DNA of 64,000 nt from an uncultured Acetatifactor sp. (GTDB lineage Bacteria; Bacillota; Clostridia; Lachnospirales; Lachnospiraceae). Shown piece by piece: positions 36,637 to 45,298 of the stretch. The notes beneath the pieces were generated by a model. It searched no databases. It saw only the letters and a program-made list of their open reading frames with translations, and was not told the DNA's origin. The stretch's first letter is position 1. Each line of letters opens with the position of its first letter. Made by a program: the position numbers and the translations under genes. Location: assembly GCA_910577235.1 (NCBI GenBank), contig CAJTMX010000024.1, positions 4,526 to 68,525 on the forward strand. Direction: 5' to 3'.

Positions 36637-39552
36637 CTATTTTACAAACCTCTTTTTAAGACCAAACAAAATGGCAGCAATACCGATCAACGCTATCGCG
36701 TAAAGCGGAGCCGGTACGGAATCGCCCAATGCGGCGATCAGAGTGCCCGCGTTGAACGCAGTCGCAAAAGTACCAACCTGTGCCATCACATGAATCTGCA
36801 CATCCTTACCCACTATCTCGGCGGGAGTGATCACCAGAGTACAGAGCTCTTTGCCTGTGGTATGATCCGTATAACAAATTGTAAAAGTATTGCCTGAACG
36901 GGTAACTGTCACCGCGTATGTATGTCCTTGTACCAGCTTGCTGTCCAACTGGGAAGGAATACCGGTAATCACGGCCTTAGCAGGATCGAAACCTTCTGCT
37001 GTCCACGCGTTCTTATCCGATCCGGTGGTAATATAACCGTTTGTGGCAGGATCAAAAATCTCAACGCTGAACGCGCCATATCCATCCATCAAGGAAGATG
37101 CCTGCACCGTCCATGTCCAGGTTCCGTCGCCGCTCATAAGCCGGTCGGTGCCTTTCATCATACCTGCCCACCATTCGGTACCTTTCAGAACTTCGCCGCT
37201 TGTGGCTGGCTTATTGGCGCTGGCAGGTGAATCTATCAGAGTGCCCTCGCAGAAAGCGGTCAAATAGGTACCAACCTGAGCCATAACGTGGATCTGAACA
37301 TCATGGCTGACTAATTCGCCGGGGGTGATCACCAGCGTACAGATCTCTCTGTTTTCAGCAAAATCTACATACTGAACCGCGAAACTGTTGCCAGAACGGG
37401 TAACAGTCACCACATAGGCATGCCCCTCTACAAGATTGCTGGCCAGTTCTGCCGGAACACCGATAACCGTTGCTTTGGCGGGATCAAAACCCTCTGCCGT
37501 CCATGCGTTCATATCCGATCCGGTGGTAATATAGCCGTTTGTTGCAGGATCATAGATCTCTACACTGAACGCGCCATACCCGTCAATCAAGGAAGAGGCC
37601 TGAACCACCCAAGTCCAGGTTCCGTCACCGCTCATGGGCTGATTGGAACCGATCGCCATACCTGACCACCATGCGCTGCCGCTCAATATCTCACCGCCTG
37701 CAACCGCGCGAACCTCTGCGGGGGGAGCTGCCGGAGCGCTGGAGTTATCGTTGGAATTGCTGGGAGGATTGTTCCTGTTGTCAGCTTTTGCCTTTGCCCC
37801 TGAAAGATCAATGTGCTGATCAACCGTCTGCAGATCACTGAGCGTACACAATTCTCCTGTCAGCGACACGTAATTTTTCACTGCCTGATCCACAGGAACC
37901 GCATATGTAGTGGTTAACCCGTTATTGGACACACCGATCAACGCACAGTCTTTATACAGCTGTGTTGTAACGATACATTCAACGCCATTTCTGTTCGCTG
38001 CCTGCCATGCTGCCCACGCCGCATCGTCACCCGGGATAGCGGCCTCTGTAGCCTTACAGATCGGAGCGACCATACCTGCACCGTCCCAATACCAGTTATC
38101 GGAACGTATTACACCGTACTCCCGATATCCGGCACCGTTCACAAGACCATCCTCGCTGTGGAAAGCAACAAACAACGGTGTCTCCCAGTTGTTAAGTGCT
38201 CCGTCATCCGTCTTGGAATGGAACTTATATGTATGAGGCTCCCCGGTGATCTCAAACCCTTCCGTATGTGCGCTCCAGAAAGCGTCACAATCCAGGAAAA
38301 CCCCTCCGGGAGTGTCCGTTCCGGGCTCGTCTGTCCCGGGCTCGTCTGTTCCGGGCTCATCTGTCCCCGGTTCGTCTGTTCCCGGATCACTGGGGATCAA
38401 GTCAACAGCCGCACTCAGATCAATATGATCCTCCGATGGCGCAATATTTGTTAATATACAATTCTCTCCCGATAAAGTGACACTCGGAGTTCCGGATACG
38501 GGAATCGTGGCAATGGAATTCACTCCGTTGTTGGATAGAGCGACTACTGCGTAATTCCCCACCTGACGCATGGTAATCTTGCACACTACGCCGGCCTTAT
38601 TGGCATTCAGCCATGTAGCCCAAGCTGCATCGTCAGGAGGAACATTAGAAGTCTGATATGCATATCCTTCCGGCAGATTGTTAATATCCGCACCCGAAAA
38701 ATCATTGAGGGCCCAGCCCCATACGTCCGAACGTCCCGCAAAAAGCTCGGCACCGCCTTCCGAATACACGAAAAAGGAAGGTGTACAAAAATTACCGGGG
38801 GCATCCGCATTGGTCGTGGACGTAAATGTATAGGTCTGATCTGTTGCTGTCAGTGGAATTTTAGGAGATTCTGTCTTTCGGAAACCGGTACTGGTATCAA
38901 CAAGATCGAACGTACCGTTTGTATTGTTGTCGTTGCCGCCATCTTCCGGAAGCTGATCGATCGCTGAAGTCAAGTCAAGATGGTCTGCAGATGAAGTGAT
39001 ATTTGTCAACTTGCAGTTCTCACCGGATAAGGTGACGTATGCGGTATCTGATGTCGGGATCGTAGCGATAGAAGATACTCCGTTGTTAGAAAAGGCTACA
39101 ATCGCGTAATTCCCTACTTTACGCATTGTAATCTTACACTCGGCACCGGCCTTATTGACATCCAGCCATGTAGCCCAAGCTGCATCGTCAGTGGGAGCAT
39201 TATTGGTCTGGTAATTATACCCCGCTGGCAACGGTCCGCCTGTATTGCCACCAGGCATCCACCCGTACACATCGGAACGTCCCCCAAAAATCTCGTCATT
39301 ACCCGAATACACAAAAAATATAGGGGTCTCCCATATGTTTGACGCATTCGCATTGGTCGTGGATGTGAACGTGTAAGTCTGTTCCGCATCTGTGATCTCA
39401 ATGCGGGGAGTCTCGCTCGAATGGAATCCGCCGCTGGTATCCACATCAGCCAACGTTCCTTCCGCATTCGCCGTGATAGGCAGCAATGTCGCCGTAGACA
39501 GCGCCAATGCACAGCTTAAGCAAAACACCAGAAATCTCTTAGCTCTTTTCAT
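36637..39552 (-). CDS. Secreted modular surface protein with C-terminal anchor
   Basis: A 971-residue protein. The signal peptide (FLVFCLSCALALSTATLLPI) ends at ANA. Three related modules of about 170 residues follow (TYTFTSTTNANASNIWETP; TYTFTSTTNADAPGNFCTP; TYKFHSKTDDGALNNWETP). A Thr-Asp-Glu-Pro-Gly linker, repeated in 15-bp units, separates modules 2 and 3. Two near-identical C-terminal modules carry DGTWTWVVQASSLIDGYGAF and DGTWTWTVQASSLMDGYGAF. The end, LGDSVPAPLY, a membrane helix and KKRFVK, looks like a sorting signal but has no LPxTG. AGGAGG precedes ATG 39552. Function unknown; the upstream gene encodes a sortase. Confidence 0.8.
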   Translation of the reverse strand: MKRAKRFLVFCLSCALALSTATLLPITANAEGTLADVDTSGGFHSSETPRIEITDAEQTYTFTSTTNANASNIWETPIFFVYSGNDEIFGGRSDVYGWMPGGNTGGPLPAGYNYQTNNAPTDDAAWATWLDVNKAGAECKITMRKVGNYAIVAFSNNGVSSIATIPTSDTAYVTLSGENCKLTNITSSADHLDLTSAIDQLPEDGGNDNNTNGTFDLVDTSTGFRKTESPKIPLTATDQTYTFTSTTNADAPGNFCTPSFFVYSEGGAELFAGRSDVWGWALNDFSGADINNLPEGYAYQTSNVPPDDAAWATWLNANKAGVVCKITMRQVGNYAVVALSNNGVNSIATIPVSGTPSVTLSGENCILTNIAPSEDHIDLSAAVDLIPSDPGTDEPGTDEPGTDEPGTDEPGTDTPGGVFLDCDAFWSAHTEGFEITGEPHTYKFHSKTDDGALNNWETPLFVAFHSEDGLVNGAGYREYGVIRSDNWYWDGAGMVAPICKATEAAIPGDDAAWAAWQAANRNGVECIVTTQLYKDCALIGVSNNGLTTTYAVPVDQAVKNYVSLTGELCTLSDLQTVDQHIDLSGAKAKADNRNNPPSNSNDNSSAPAAPPAEVRAVAGGEILSGSAWWSGMAIGSNQPMSGDGTWTWVVQASSLIDGYGAFSVEIYDPATNGYITTGSDMNAWTAEGFDPAKATVIGVPAELASNLVEGHAYVVTVTRSGNSFAVQYVDFAENREICTLVITPGELVSHDVQIHVMAQVGTYLTAFCEGTLIDSPASANKPATSGEVLKGTEWWAGMMKGTDRLMSGDGTWTWTVQASSLMDGYGAFSVEIFDPATNGYITTGSDKNAWTAEGFDPAKAVITGIPSQLDSKLVQGHTYAVTVTRSGNTFTICYTDHTTGKELCTLVITPAEIVGKDVQIHVMAQVGTFATAFNAGTLIAALGDSVPAPLYAIALIGIAAILFGLKKRFVK

Positions 39553-39604
39553 CTTTACCTCCTTGTATACAGTTTTTCCCGCGCAGGAATACTTTGGTAA
39601 AGAC

Positions 39605-39634
39605 ATTATATCACATCCCGATATCCGGTGTAAA
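39605..39634 (-). promoter_or_regulatory. Promoter of the surface-protein gene
   Basis: On the minus strand TTTACA (39629-39634), an 18-base spacer and TATAAT (39605-39610), about 53 bases before the start codon. It gives the surface protein its own transcript, apart from any read-through from the sortase gene. Confidence 0.75.
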
Positions 39635-39700
39635 TATGTTATTTATCCCTTTTTAAAGCATTTTAGTCTCTGCTTTAATATATTTGACCCTTGTGCCGGC

Positions 39701-40582
39701 CTACTCCGCCCCTTCCTGTGTTGCAGCCCCGATTTCATAGCTGTCTACTCTCACCGCATTGACCAGCGTTCTCCTTCCCGTCACATAACAGGTTAACAGC
39801 GTGACCACCTTATCCTCGCGGTCCACCTCAATTTCGGTGTCCTTTATACTTCTCTTTTGCAGTGTGGCTATAAACTCGGAGAACTCTTTATCAGGTGTAA
39901 AATCAACCCGGCACATTTCCGTCTCCGTCTCTGACACGTCAAAACAGGAAAAAATACGGTAACGGTACACGATCCCCTCCACCAGGATCTGAAAATACTG
40001 ATGATCCTCGTAATAATCCTCCTCCCTGTAATACTTTAGCTTACCGAACATACTAAGATTTTTCATATTATGCCCGTAGACCACGCTTCTGCTGTCCTCA
40101 AAATCCGGCGTATTGTCCCCCTCCAGAAAAATACTGCCTGCGCTGGCGTTTTTCCCATCCAGAGTCTTGCGCAGATAGCGGACATTATCCCCCGAATACA
40201 AGATGGGGTAGCTGATATTTTCATTCTCAAAAAATATCCATCCCACCACATCCGGATTGCGCTCTTTCAATCTTTCAAAATCCACACGGATCATATGATA
40301 CCAGGGAATCTCTGTGATCTCCGGCTCCTCCTCACCCAACAGTTCTCCCCCGGAGACGCTGCCCGGACCGATTTCATCTTCCTCCGAGGGAGGAATCGTT
40401 TCCTCCTCAATAGCCGTATCCTGCACCGCTTTTGAAACGTACTGTTCGTTCAATTCCTCATATAAACTGTCGGACATGGCCCGGTCTGCATAATGCACGT
40501 AAAGTTTCACTCCGGCGTACCCTACCAGCGCTATACCCAGAAGTATTACAATGTCGTACAGCAATTTACTGTTTTTCTTCAT
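39701..40582 (-). CDS. Class B sortase
   Basis: A 293-residue membrane-anchored transpeptidase. The N-terminal helix (YDIVILLGIALVGYAGV) is followed by an acidic linker (about 50-90) and the sortase domain with VVGWIFFENENISYPILYSG, the catalytic histidine in VVYGHNM (His171), the cysteine in LLTCYVTGRR (Cys265) and an arginine six residues further. These match class B (SrtB) sortases. It would link a surface protein to peptidoglycan or build a pilus-like polymer. Its likely substrate is the modular protein encoded just downstream. Confidence 0.9.
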   Translation of the reverse strand: MKKNSKLLYDIVILLGIALVGYAGVKLYVHYADRAMSDSLYEELNEQYVSKAVQDTAIEEETIPPSEEDEIGPGSVSGGELLGEEEPEITEIPWYHMIRVDFERLKERNPDVVGWIFFENENISYPILYSGDNVRYLRKTLDGKNASAGSIFLEGDNTPDFEDSRSVVYGHNMKNLSMFGKLKYYREEDYYEDHQYFQILVEGIVYRYRIFSCFDVSETETEMCRVDFTPDKEFSEFIATLQKRSIKDTEIEVDREDKVVTLLTCYVTGRRTLVNAVRVDSYEIGAATQEGAE

Positions 40583-40756
40583 TTTGTCCTATCCCTCAAA
40601 TTTACTTAAGCTTTTGCTAAACTATTTAACACCACCGCCATCTTTTCGATACCATTGGATTTACTGCTATTTTCTCATAAAACGGCTCTTTTTTCCTTTG
40701 CGGAAACATTTCCTACCGCTGTACACATCCCTGTAACAGAATGGTCTTTGGCATAT

Positions 40757-41842
40757 TCAACTAAACGGTTGACAATCATTGTATCCACGCACAAATGCAT
40801 CTATATCCGGATAACGGTTTATCGGCAGCCCGGCCTTATCGTACTCTTTTAGATATTCCTTCAGAATATCGTCGTACGCCTTCGCGGTCTTATACAGATC
40901 CCGCGAATCATATCCTTCCATAACATCATATTTGTCAATACTCACTTCACTGTCAATTTCTGAGAACATTGCGTTAGCGCTGATCAGGTTCATAAACGCA
41001 AGATGCCGGTTCCCCGTTTCCGCCGCTAAATACATCTTGTTTCGCCAATTGGAATACATCTCCTCATAGGTGCCGGCAAGCGTTTCTTTGGTTGCCTCTT
41101 TCTTCGGCATGGCGATGGTTTCTTTCACCTTATGAAACGCCGCCGTTGTCTCCCGCATAAGTGTGGACAAATGATTTTGCACAGACAAGGCAGACGCAGC
41201 GGATACCACATCCTCTATCCTGTCACAGAGCTTATCCGGCCTGTTTTGCATTGCGTTTAACTCTTCATAGGCACGTTTTACTCCGTAATGAAAATACCGC
41301 TTGTTCAGCATTGCTATTGCATTCTCTATGTAATAGATGGCCCCGCCTGCCCCCTCTAGAACATCGGACCTACGCTCTGAGATCATGGCCAATGTGTAGC
41401 AGTGTTCCGCCTCCTTTAACAGCTTTTCCGCTTTGGCGTAATCTTCTTCCGAGAAGGGAGCCGCCATGATATCTTTTGCCCCTTTTCGCAACAGTTCCAG
41501 CTGTTCCCGGTACTTCTCATCCGCGCAATAGACGATCCGGGCATCCATCAGTTTGGAGATATTCGGGTGTTCATATTTTGCTTCATCCCGCAAGCATTCC
41601 CATGTTGTACAGTAGATGTCATGTCCGACCTGCAAATCATCCTGTATTAAAGTACTTCCCAGTTGCCAGCCTCTGTCGTCATTAATCACAATGAGCAGAT
41701 CCAAATCGGACTTCTCATAAAAGTCTCCCGTCAAATAGGAACCGTATATTCCTATCAAGGCAAGAGCGCCAGGACACACTTTGTCTGCCCTTTCTATGAC
41801 CGCATCAATGATCTTTTGGTTTCTTTTTTCTAAATCTTGCAT
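40757..41842 (-). CDS. Nucleotidyltransferase-fold protein
   Basis: A 361-residue protein whose first 110 residues form a polymerase-beta-like nucleotidyltransferase domain: GIYGSYLTGDFYEKSDLDLLIV contains the GS motif and the DxD metal pair. The C-terminal 240 residues are helical, like the substrate-binding part of kanamycin-type nucleotidyltransferases or HEPN-like domains. AAGGAG nine bases upstream supports ATG 41842. A 21-codon open frame and a sigma-A promoter precede it. The substrate is not recognisable; antibiotic or tRNA modification is possible. Confidence 0.75.
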   Translation of the reverse strand: MQDLEKRNQKIIDAVIERADKVCPGALALIGIYGSYLTGDFYEKSDLDLLIVINDDRGWQLGSTLIQDDLQVGHDIYCTTWECLRDEAKYEHPNISKLMDARIVYCADEKYREQLELLRKGAKDIMAAPFSEEDYAKAEKLLKEAEHCYTLAMISERRSDVLEGAGGAIYYIENAIAMLNKRYFHYGVKRAYEELNAMQNRPDKLCDRIEDVVSAASALSVQNHLSTLMRETTAAFHKVKETIAMPKKEATKETLAGTYEEMYSNWRNKMYLAAETGNRHLAFMNLISANAMFSEIDSEVSIDKYDVMEGYDSRDLYKTAKAYDDILKEYLKEYDKAGLPINRYPDIDAFVRGYNDCQPFS

Positions 41843-41860
41843 TACTGCTGACTCCTTACC

Positions 41861-41926
41861 TCATCTATAATCCCCAAAGTACAGCGTTGGGGAACCATAC
41901 AAAATTTCATATGCTGCTATTTTCAT
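41861..41926 (-). CDS. Possible leader peptide upstream of the nucleotidyltransferase
   Basis: A 21-codon frame, MKIAAYEILYGSPTLYFGDY plus Arg, ends 19 bases before the nucleotidyltransferase ATG. A weak GAGAAAG site precedes it. Its stop lies next to the gene's ribosome site, the geometry of translational attenuators of resistance genes. Coding status is uncertain. Confidence 0.35.
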   Translation of the reverse strand: MKIAAYEILYGSPTLYFGDYR

Positions 41927-42071
41927 GTGCAGTCTTTCTCAATATTGGCTCTGCCGTGCTATCCTTACAAAAGACTATATAATTCATTCACAACAGGCCG
42001 GCAGATCTCCACTACAGTGCTCCCATGCCGGATTATAAAATGTCCCTCCATAGATTCCGGTTGTGGTCAAA

Positions 42072-42100
42072 ATTATATCATTGGATTAAACACTTTACAA
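42072..42100 (-). promoter_or_regulatory. Sigma-A promoter upstream of the nucleotidyltransferase
   Basis: On the minus strand TTGTAA (42095-42100), a 17-base spacer and TATAAT (42072-42077). The leader to the nucleotidyltransferase is about 220 bases and holds two short open frames (28 codons at 41965-42051 and 21 codons at 41861-41926). Nothing else is recognisable in 41843-42302. Confidence 0.75.
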
Positions 42101-42302
42101 CAATATTGGGAGGAAATTGACCTTTCCTAAATTGCAAAAGTAAATTCTATCCTTTAAGATAAATCTATTATTTCAAAATAAAATTCATCTGTTTCAAAAT
42201 ATCCATTTGTATATTCTATCAAAATACCCTTATGATATTTCCTTAAATACGATTTACCTCAAACATCCCATTAACAAACAAATATTCATACTTTTTCTCC
42301 AC

Positions 42303-42635
42303 TCATCCAACCATATTTCCAATAGCTTCCTCAACAGCAGCATTTAAACTTTTTCCGTGTTCAATAGCATACACAGCAATGTTACGATGCAGTTCTGGAC
42401 TAATCCTAACATTAAATGTTCCCTTGTATGGCTGTTCGGGTACCACATTTCGTTCTTTGCAGTCTGCCAAATATTCGTCAATCACATTCTGAAAATCCTG
42501 CTCTAGCTCCTGTACAGAATCACCTTCATAAGATAACAAAGATTTTATTCCAATTACTTTTCCGAAAAGACAACTATCTTCTTTGGAATATTCCACTGTA
42601 CCGTTGTAATTCTTATATGACAACAAATTACTCAT
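42303..42635 (-). CDS. hicB: HicB-type antitoxin
   Basis: A 110-residue protein. The N-terminal HicB fold (YNGTVEYSKEDSCLFGKVIG, then SVQELEQDFQNVIDEYL) is followed by a ribbon-helix-helix DNA-binding end (FNVRISPELHRNIAVYAIEH, then GKSLNAAVEEAIG). ATG 42635 is the natural start; the upstream TTG at 42641 is in frame. It overlaps the end of the toxin gene region. It should neutralise HicA and repress the operon. Confidence 0.87.
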   Translation of the reverse strand: MSNLLSYKNYNGTVEYSKEDSCLFGKVIGIKSLLSYEGDSVQELEQDFQNVIDEYLADCKERNVVPEQPYKGTFNVRISPELHRNIAVYAIEHGKSLNAAVEEAIGNMVG

Positions 42636-42637
42636 AA

Positions 42638-42865
42638 TCAACCATCCTTTCTTAATTTCTCTATTACCTGATCTAAGACATATCTCTTTAATATCCCGTT
42701 TGGATGTGGTTTATGGAAATTTATCACTTCATTACTTCCATCTTTTACAAATTTTACTCCCGCTCCGGTTCCTCCTAGTTTTAATTCATACCCAAAATAT
42801 GATAACAGGGACTTCATTTCATCAAAAGTAAAATCTTTAGGTTTCTTCAATAATCTATCTATCAA
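42638..42865 (-). CDS. hicA: HicA-type mRNA interferase toxin, start uncertain
   Basis: About 75 residues of the HicA dsRBD-like fold: FDEMKSLLSYFGYELKLGGT, then KFVKDGSNEVINFHKPHPNG, then LDQVIEKLRK. The histidine in NFHKPHP should be the catalytic residue for mRNA cleavage. The only recognised in-frame initiator is TTG 42865, 13 bases after a poor AGGG. A good AAAGGAG site and an ATG (about 42886-42888) lie upstream but in another frame, which suggests the original start was lost by a small indel. The gene may be weakly expressed or dead. Confidence 0.75.
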   Translation of the reverse strand: MIDRLLKKPKDFTFDEMKSLLSYFGYELKLGGTGAGVKFVKDGSNEVINFHKPHPNGILKRYVLDQVIEKLRKDG

Positions 42866-42989
42866 TTTATCTTTCTTACCCTTGACATTTCTCCTTTAAA
42901 TGTAATATATCACTTCACAGCAAAGTATGCAACTATCTCTAGTTGCTAATATCCCTTTTTATAGTAGTCCTGTCTAAAGTGTGAAATTG

Positions 42990-43185
42990 TGATCACTGCC
43001 CTATGCAGAATTTGTAGCGTTAATGTGATGCCTTGACAGTCAAGCACTAAAACTAAGAGAACACTTCTAGCGGCTGCAAAGAAATCAATCGAACCCATGC
43101 CCCGATATGCCGCCGTATTTCCTGCCGCTTTGTATATATGCCCGACAAGGACAATCGCACACTGGTAGGAACGGGCAGAACAGGT
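42990..43185 (-). pseudogene. Fragment of a RepA-like AAA ATPase
   Basis: The minus strand reads YQCAIVLVGHIYKAAGNTAA, then YRGMGSIDFFAAARSVLLVL. This is nearly the same as the central part of the ATPase at 62967-63944 (YQCAIVLVGHMNKAAGNKAA). Neither Walker A nor C-terminus remains. It is the relic of a third mobilisable element next to the left tuf repeat. Confidence 0.85.
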
Positions 43186-43266
43186 AAAACAAATAAAAGG
43201 TTGGTAAAAAGACAAACTCCGATGATATTTGGCACCACTATCCACTTTTTCATTTTGCAAAATTTC

Positions 43267-43298
43267 AAAAAGGGCTCCCCGATTTCTCGGAAAGCCCC
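43267..43298 (-). terminator. Terminator behind the left tuf 3' end copy
   Basis: GGGCTTTCCGA, loop GAAA, TCGGGGAGCCC and then TTTTT on the minus strand. It sits directly after the tuf stop codon of the left repeat and would be the terminator behind that tuf end. Confidence 0.8.
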
Positions 43299-43320
43299 AT
43301 AAAATCCAGCTTTTTACTGA

Positions 43321-43374
43321 TTACACAATAATCGCAGCCACACGACCAGAATCTACTGTACGTCCACCCTCACG
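43321..43374 (-). other. Left attachment repeat: displaced 3' end of tuf
   Basis: 54 bp that on the minus strand encode REGGRTVDSGRVAAIIV and a stop: the C-terminus of elongation factor Tu (consensus REGGRTVGSGRVATIIE) with three substitutions. The sequence before it is not tuf. It matches 56275-56328 at 51 of 54 positions and marks one end of element B. Confidence 0.9.
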
Positions 43375-43476
43375 AGCTTTCGGAAATGAAATCTGAATAC
43401 TTTTCCTTGTTTTTGCTACTTATTATTCATCATATTATCTGATTTGACACTATATTTTTACTGTTCTGAAAAATTT

Positions 43477-43495
43477 TAGAGCCAAAATAGAGCCA
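43477..43495. repeat. Arm-type integrase repeats, left end of element B
   Basis: Two direct copies of TAGAGCCA start 11 bp apart (43477 and 43488). The same pair with the same spacing lies at the other end (56118 and 56129). They are probably the binding sites of the integrase N-terminal domain. Confidence 0.75.
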
Positions 43496-43533
43496 TCAGC
43501 AAAATACCGATTTTCTCCTTATCCATCCTTATT

Positions 43534-43553
43534 ACATGGTGCTAGCACCATGT
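43534..43553. repeat. 20-bp perfect palindrome shared with element C
   Basis: ACATGGTGCTAGCACCATGT is a perfect palindrome. The identical 20 bases occur at 60473-60492 in element C. No T-tract follows. Confidence 0.9.
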
Positions 43554-43656
43554 ATAAATAACATTAACAAGGAAAATATCAATTCGTTGTCCTCCACCAC
43601 TCTAATCAACAAACCGGAATTTTCGTTTTCACCAGACTTATCGTTTCTTAACAAAA

Positions 43657-44856
43657 TCAACTTTCCGCCAGTGCATCAATCAATTTCTGGATACTATGTT
43701 CAAGAGTGCTTTCACCCCAGCCAAGCTCCCATTCATCATTTGAACCACTGTCAGATACAACGTAGATCGCTGTTGCCTTGCGGGAACGGAAATTCGCGAT
43801 TGTAAATAGTCCTGCTCCTTCCATCTCAACGCATTTCGCACCCAGATCGTTAAAATAATACCGTTCTCTCCATTCAGGCTGAATATATCCGCCATCCGTT
43901 GTCCAATGATAGCCACGAATACAGGATATTCCCTTTTTCTCCAGCTCCATACAAAAAGAGTCTGTCAAATCCTTTGTTGAATCGATTCGTTCCCCCTTAA
44001 ATCCATATAACCTGGTAATAGAGGTATCGTTATAAGCCCCATCGGTAAGGACATAGTCTCCAATCTTATTCCCGCCGGCAAATCCTACATGAATCAGTTC
44101 TTTCACTCCTGCTGCATATAAATCCTCTGCCTGGGTTGCCAGTCCCGGTGAACACATCTCGCCCTTTGCAAAACCTAAATTGCTGTTATGATTCATTACA
44201 TATATGCCTCCACCGACATCAAAGGTAAGCGTAGCAATGTTCTTTGCAAGCATTGTATCAAACAGGCTATCCGCCAGCAAATAAACTCTTTGGGGCACCT
44301 TTGTCTGATATTCATCAAAATCAAGTCCCTGCAATTCAATCTCTTTTCGGACAAGAACAGATGGGGCATTATAAAAAGCCGGGTCTATATCAAATTCTCT
44401 TTTCCGCATAATAGAATATGACAATAATTTTCCATTTGCAACGGAATGCTCCGCTTGTCTTAATAACTCGTATCCCCGTTTGCGATAAAATTCAACAGCT
44501 GGCAACGATGCATCTATATTTACATACGAATAATTCTTTATTATTTCTTTTTCCAAACAATCCATAAGCTTGGTTCCAATTCCCTCATGTTGATGATTCG
44601 GAGTTACATATACCCTTAAAATAGCGTTTTGATTGATTGTGCCTGTTCCAAGAGTGGCAGCTCCACAAGCAATCACATAGGTATTACCTTCCAAAATGTC
44701 CTTATGGATATTATCGTGATTATGTAATTCCAAAAAGAAATCCACCACTTCATCCGAATAGTATTTTGAATATATTTCTTTTATCGTTTCACTTACGACT
44801 TCATTAATCTCGTCAGTCTGATCTAACCGAGCTTTTTTGATTGCTAATTGTTCCAC
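43657..44856 (-). CDS. GNAT acetyltransferase-nucleoside phosphorylase fusion
   Basis: A 399-residue two-domain protein. Residues 1-155 form a GNAT domain with the acetyl-CoA loop in LRVYVTPNHQHEGIGTKLMD. Residues about 165-399 form a nucleoside phosphorylase domain: LTFDVGGGIYVMNHNS, HVGFAGGNKIGDYVLTDG, the substrate-contact motif CVEMEGAGLFTIANF and VVSDSGSND. GTG 44856 is the likely start (GGAGG eight bases upstream); ATG 44889 lies almost on a TATAAT at 44893-44898. It is cargo of element B. Modification of a nucleoside-type compound or antibiotic is conceivable but unproven. Confidence 0.82.
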   Translation of the reverse strand: MEQLAIKKARLDQTDEINEVVSETIKEIYSKYYSDEVVDFFLELHNHDNIHKDILEGNTYVIACGAATLGTGTINQNAILRVYVTPNHQHEGIGTKLMDCLEKEIIKNYSYVNIDASLPAVEFYRKRGYELLRQAEHSVANGKLLSYSIMRKREFDIDPAFYNAPSVLVRKEIELQGLDFDEYQTKVPQRVYLLADSLFDTMLAKNIATLTFDVGGGIYVMNHNSNLGFAKGEMCSPGLATQAEDLYAAGVKELIHVGFAGGNKIGDYVLTDGAYNDTSITRLYGFKGERIDSTKDLTDSFCMELEKKGISCIRGYHWTTDGGYIQPEWRERYYFNDLGAKCVEMEGAGLFTIANFRSRKATAIYVVSDSGSNDEWELGWGESTLEHSIQKLIDALAES

Positions 44857-44961
44857 TCTTTTTCCCTCCATAAATTCCGATTTGTCCATTTCATTATATC
44901 ACTTCCGTTCCTCATTTACCACAAAAATATAGGGCGCAGCAACCACCGCGCCCCACATTTA

Positions 44962-45294
44962 TTATCGTTCTAACGATTTCTCTATTTTCCACTTCTGCCC
45001 TTTCAAATCGGTTTGCTTCTCATACAGATTATTGCGCTCTTTGCAAAGTTCTTTCATGCGCTCCAACTGCGCCCGCACTCCCTCCCGGCAATCCGGCTCT
45101 ATCTTCTTATATTCCCCGGTCAGATTGCGGATTGTATTATTGTTTTCCTTTATCTGCTCCGAAAGGCATACCCAGTCTATCAGATTTTGCACTTCCTTGT
45201 CCGTTTCATAAAGGTCTGTTTCTGCTACGATTTTAGCACACAGCCGTATCATTACTTTCTTTTCCATATCCGTCATAATCCTATCAATCCTCAC
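44962..45294 (-). CDS. Mobilisation-module accessory protein
   Basis: A 110-residue charged, helical protein without a known motif. It is clearly homologous to the 110-residue product of 60555-60887 in element C (shared ETDLYE, DWVCLSEQ/DWICVSEQ, NLTGEYK/SLTGEYK). Both lie downstream of the relaxase gene, here four bases from it. It may assist relaxosome formation. Confidence 0.7.
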   Translation of the reverse strand: MRIDRIMTDMEKKVMIRLCAKIVAETDLYETDKEVQNLIDWVCLSEQIKENNNTIRNLTGEYKKIEPDCREGVRAQLERMKELCKERNNLYEKQTDLKGQKWKIEKSLER

Positions 45295-45298
45295 TTTC

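Noticed and set aside
38290..38400. Short direct repeats that could suggest a CRISPR-like array
   Set aside because: The 15-bp units are in codon phase and encode the Thr-Asp-Glu-Pro-Gly linker of the surface protein; there are no spacers.
41965..42051. 28-codon frame just after the 42072-42100 promoter
   Set aside because: No ribosome site fits between transcription start and ATG, so coding is unlikely; noted only as leader content.
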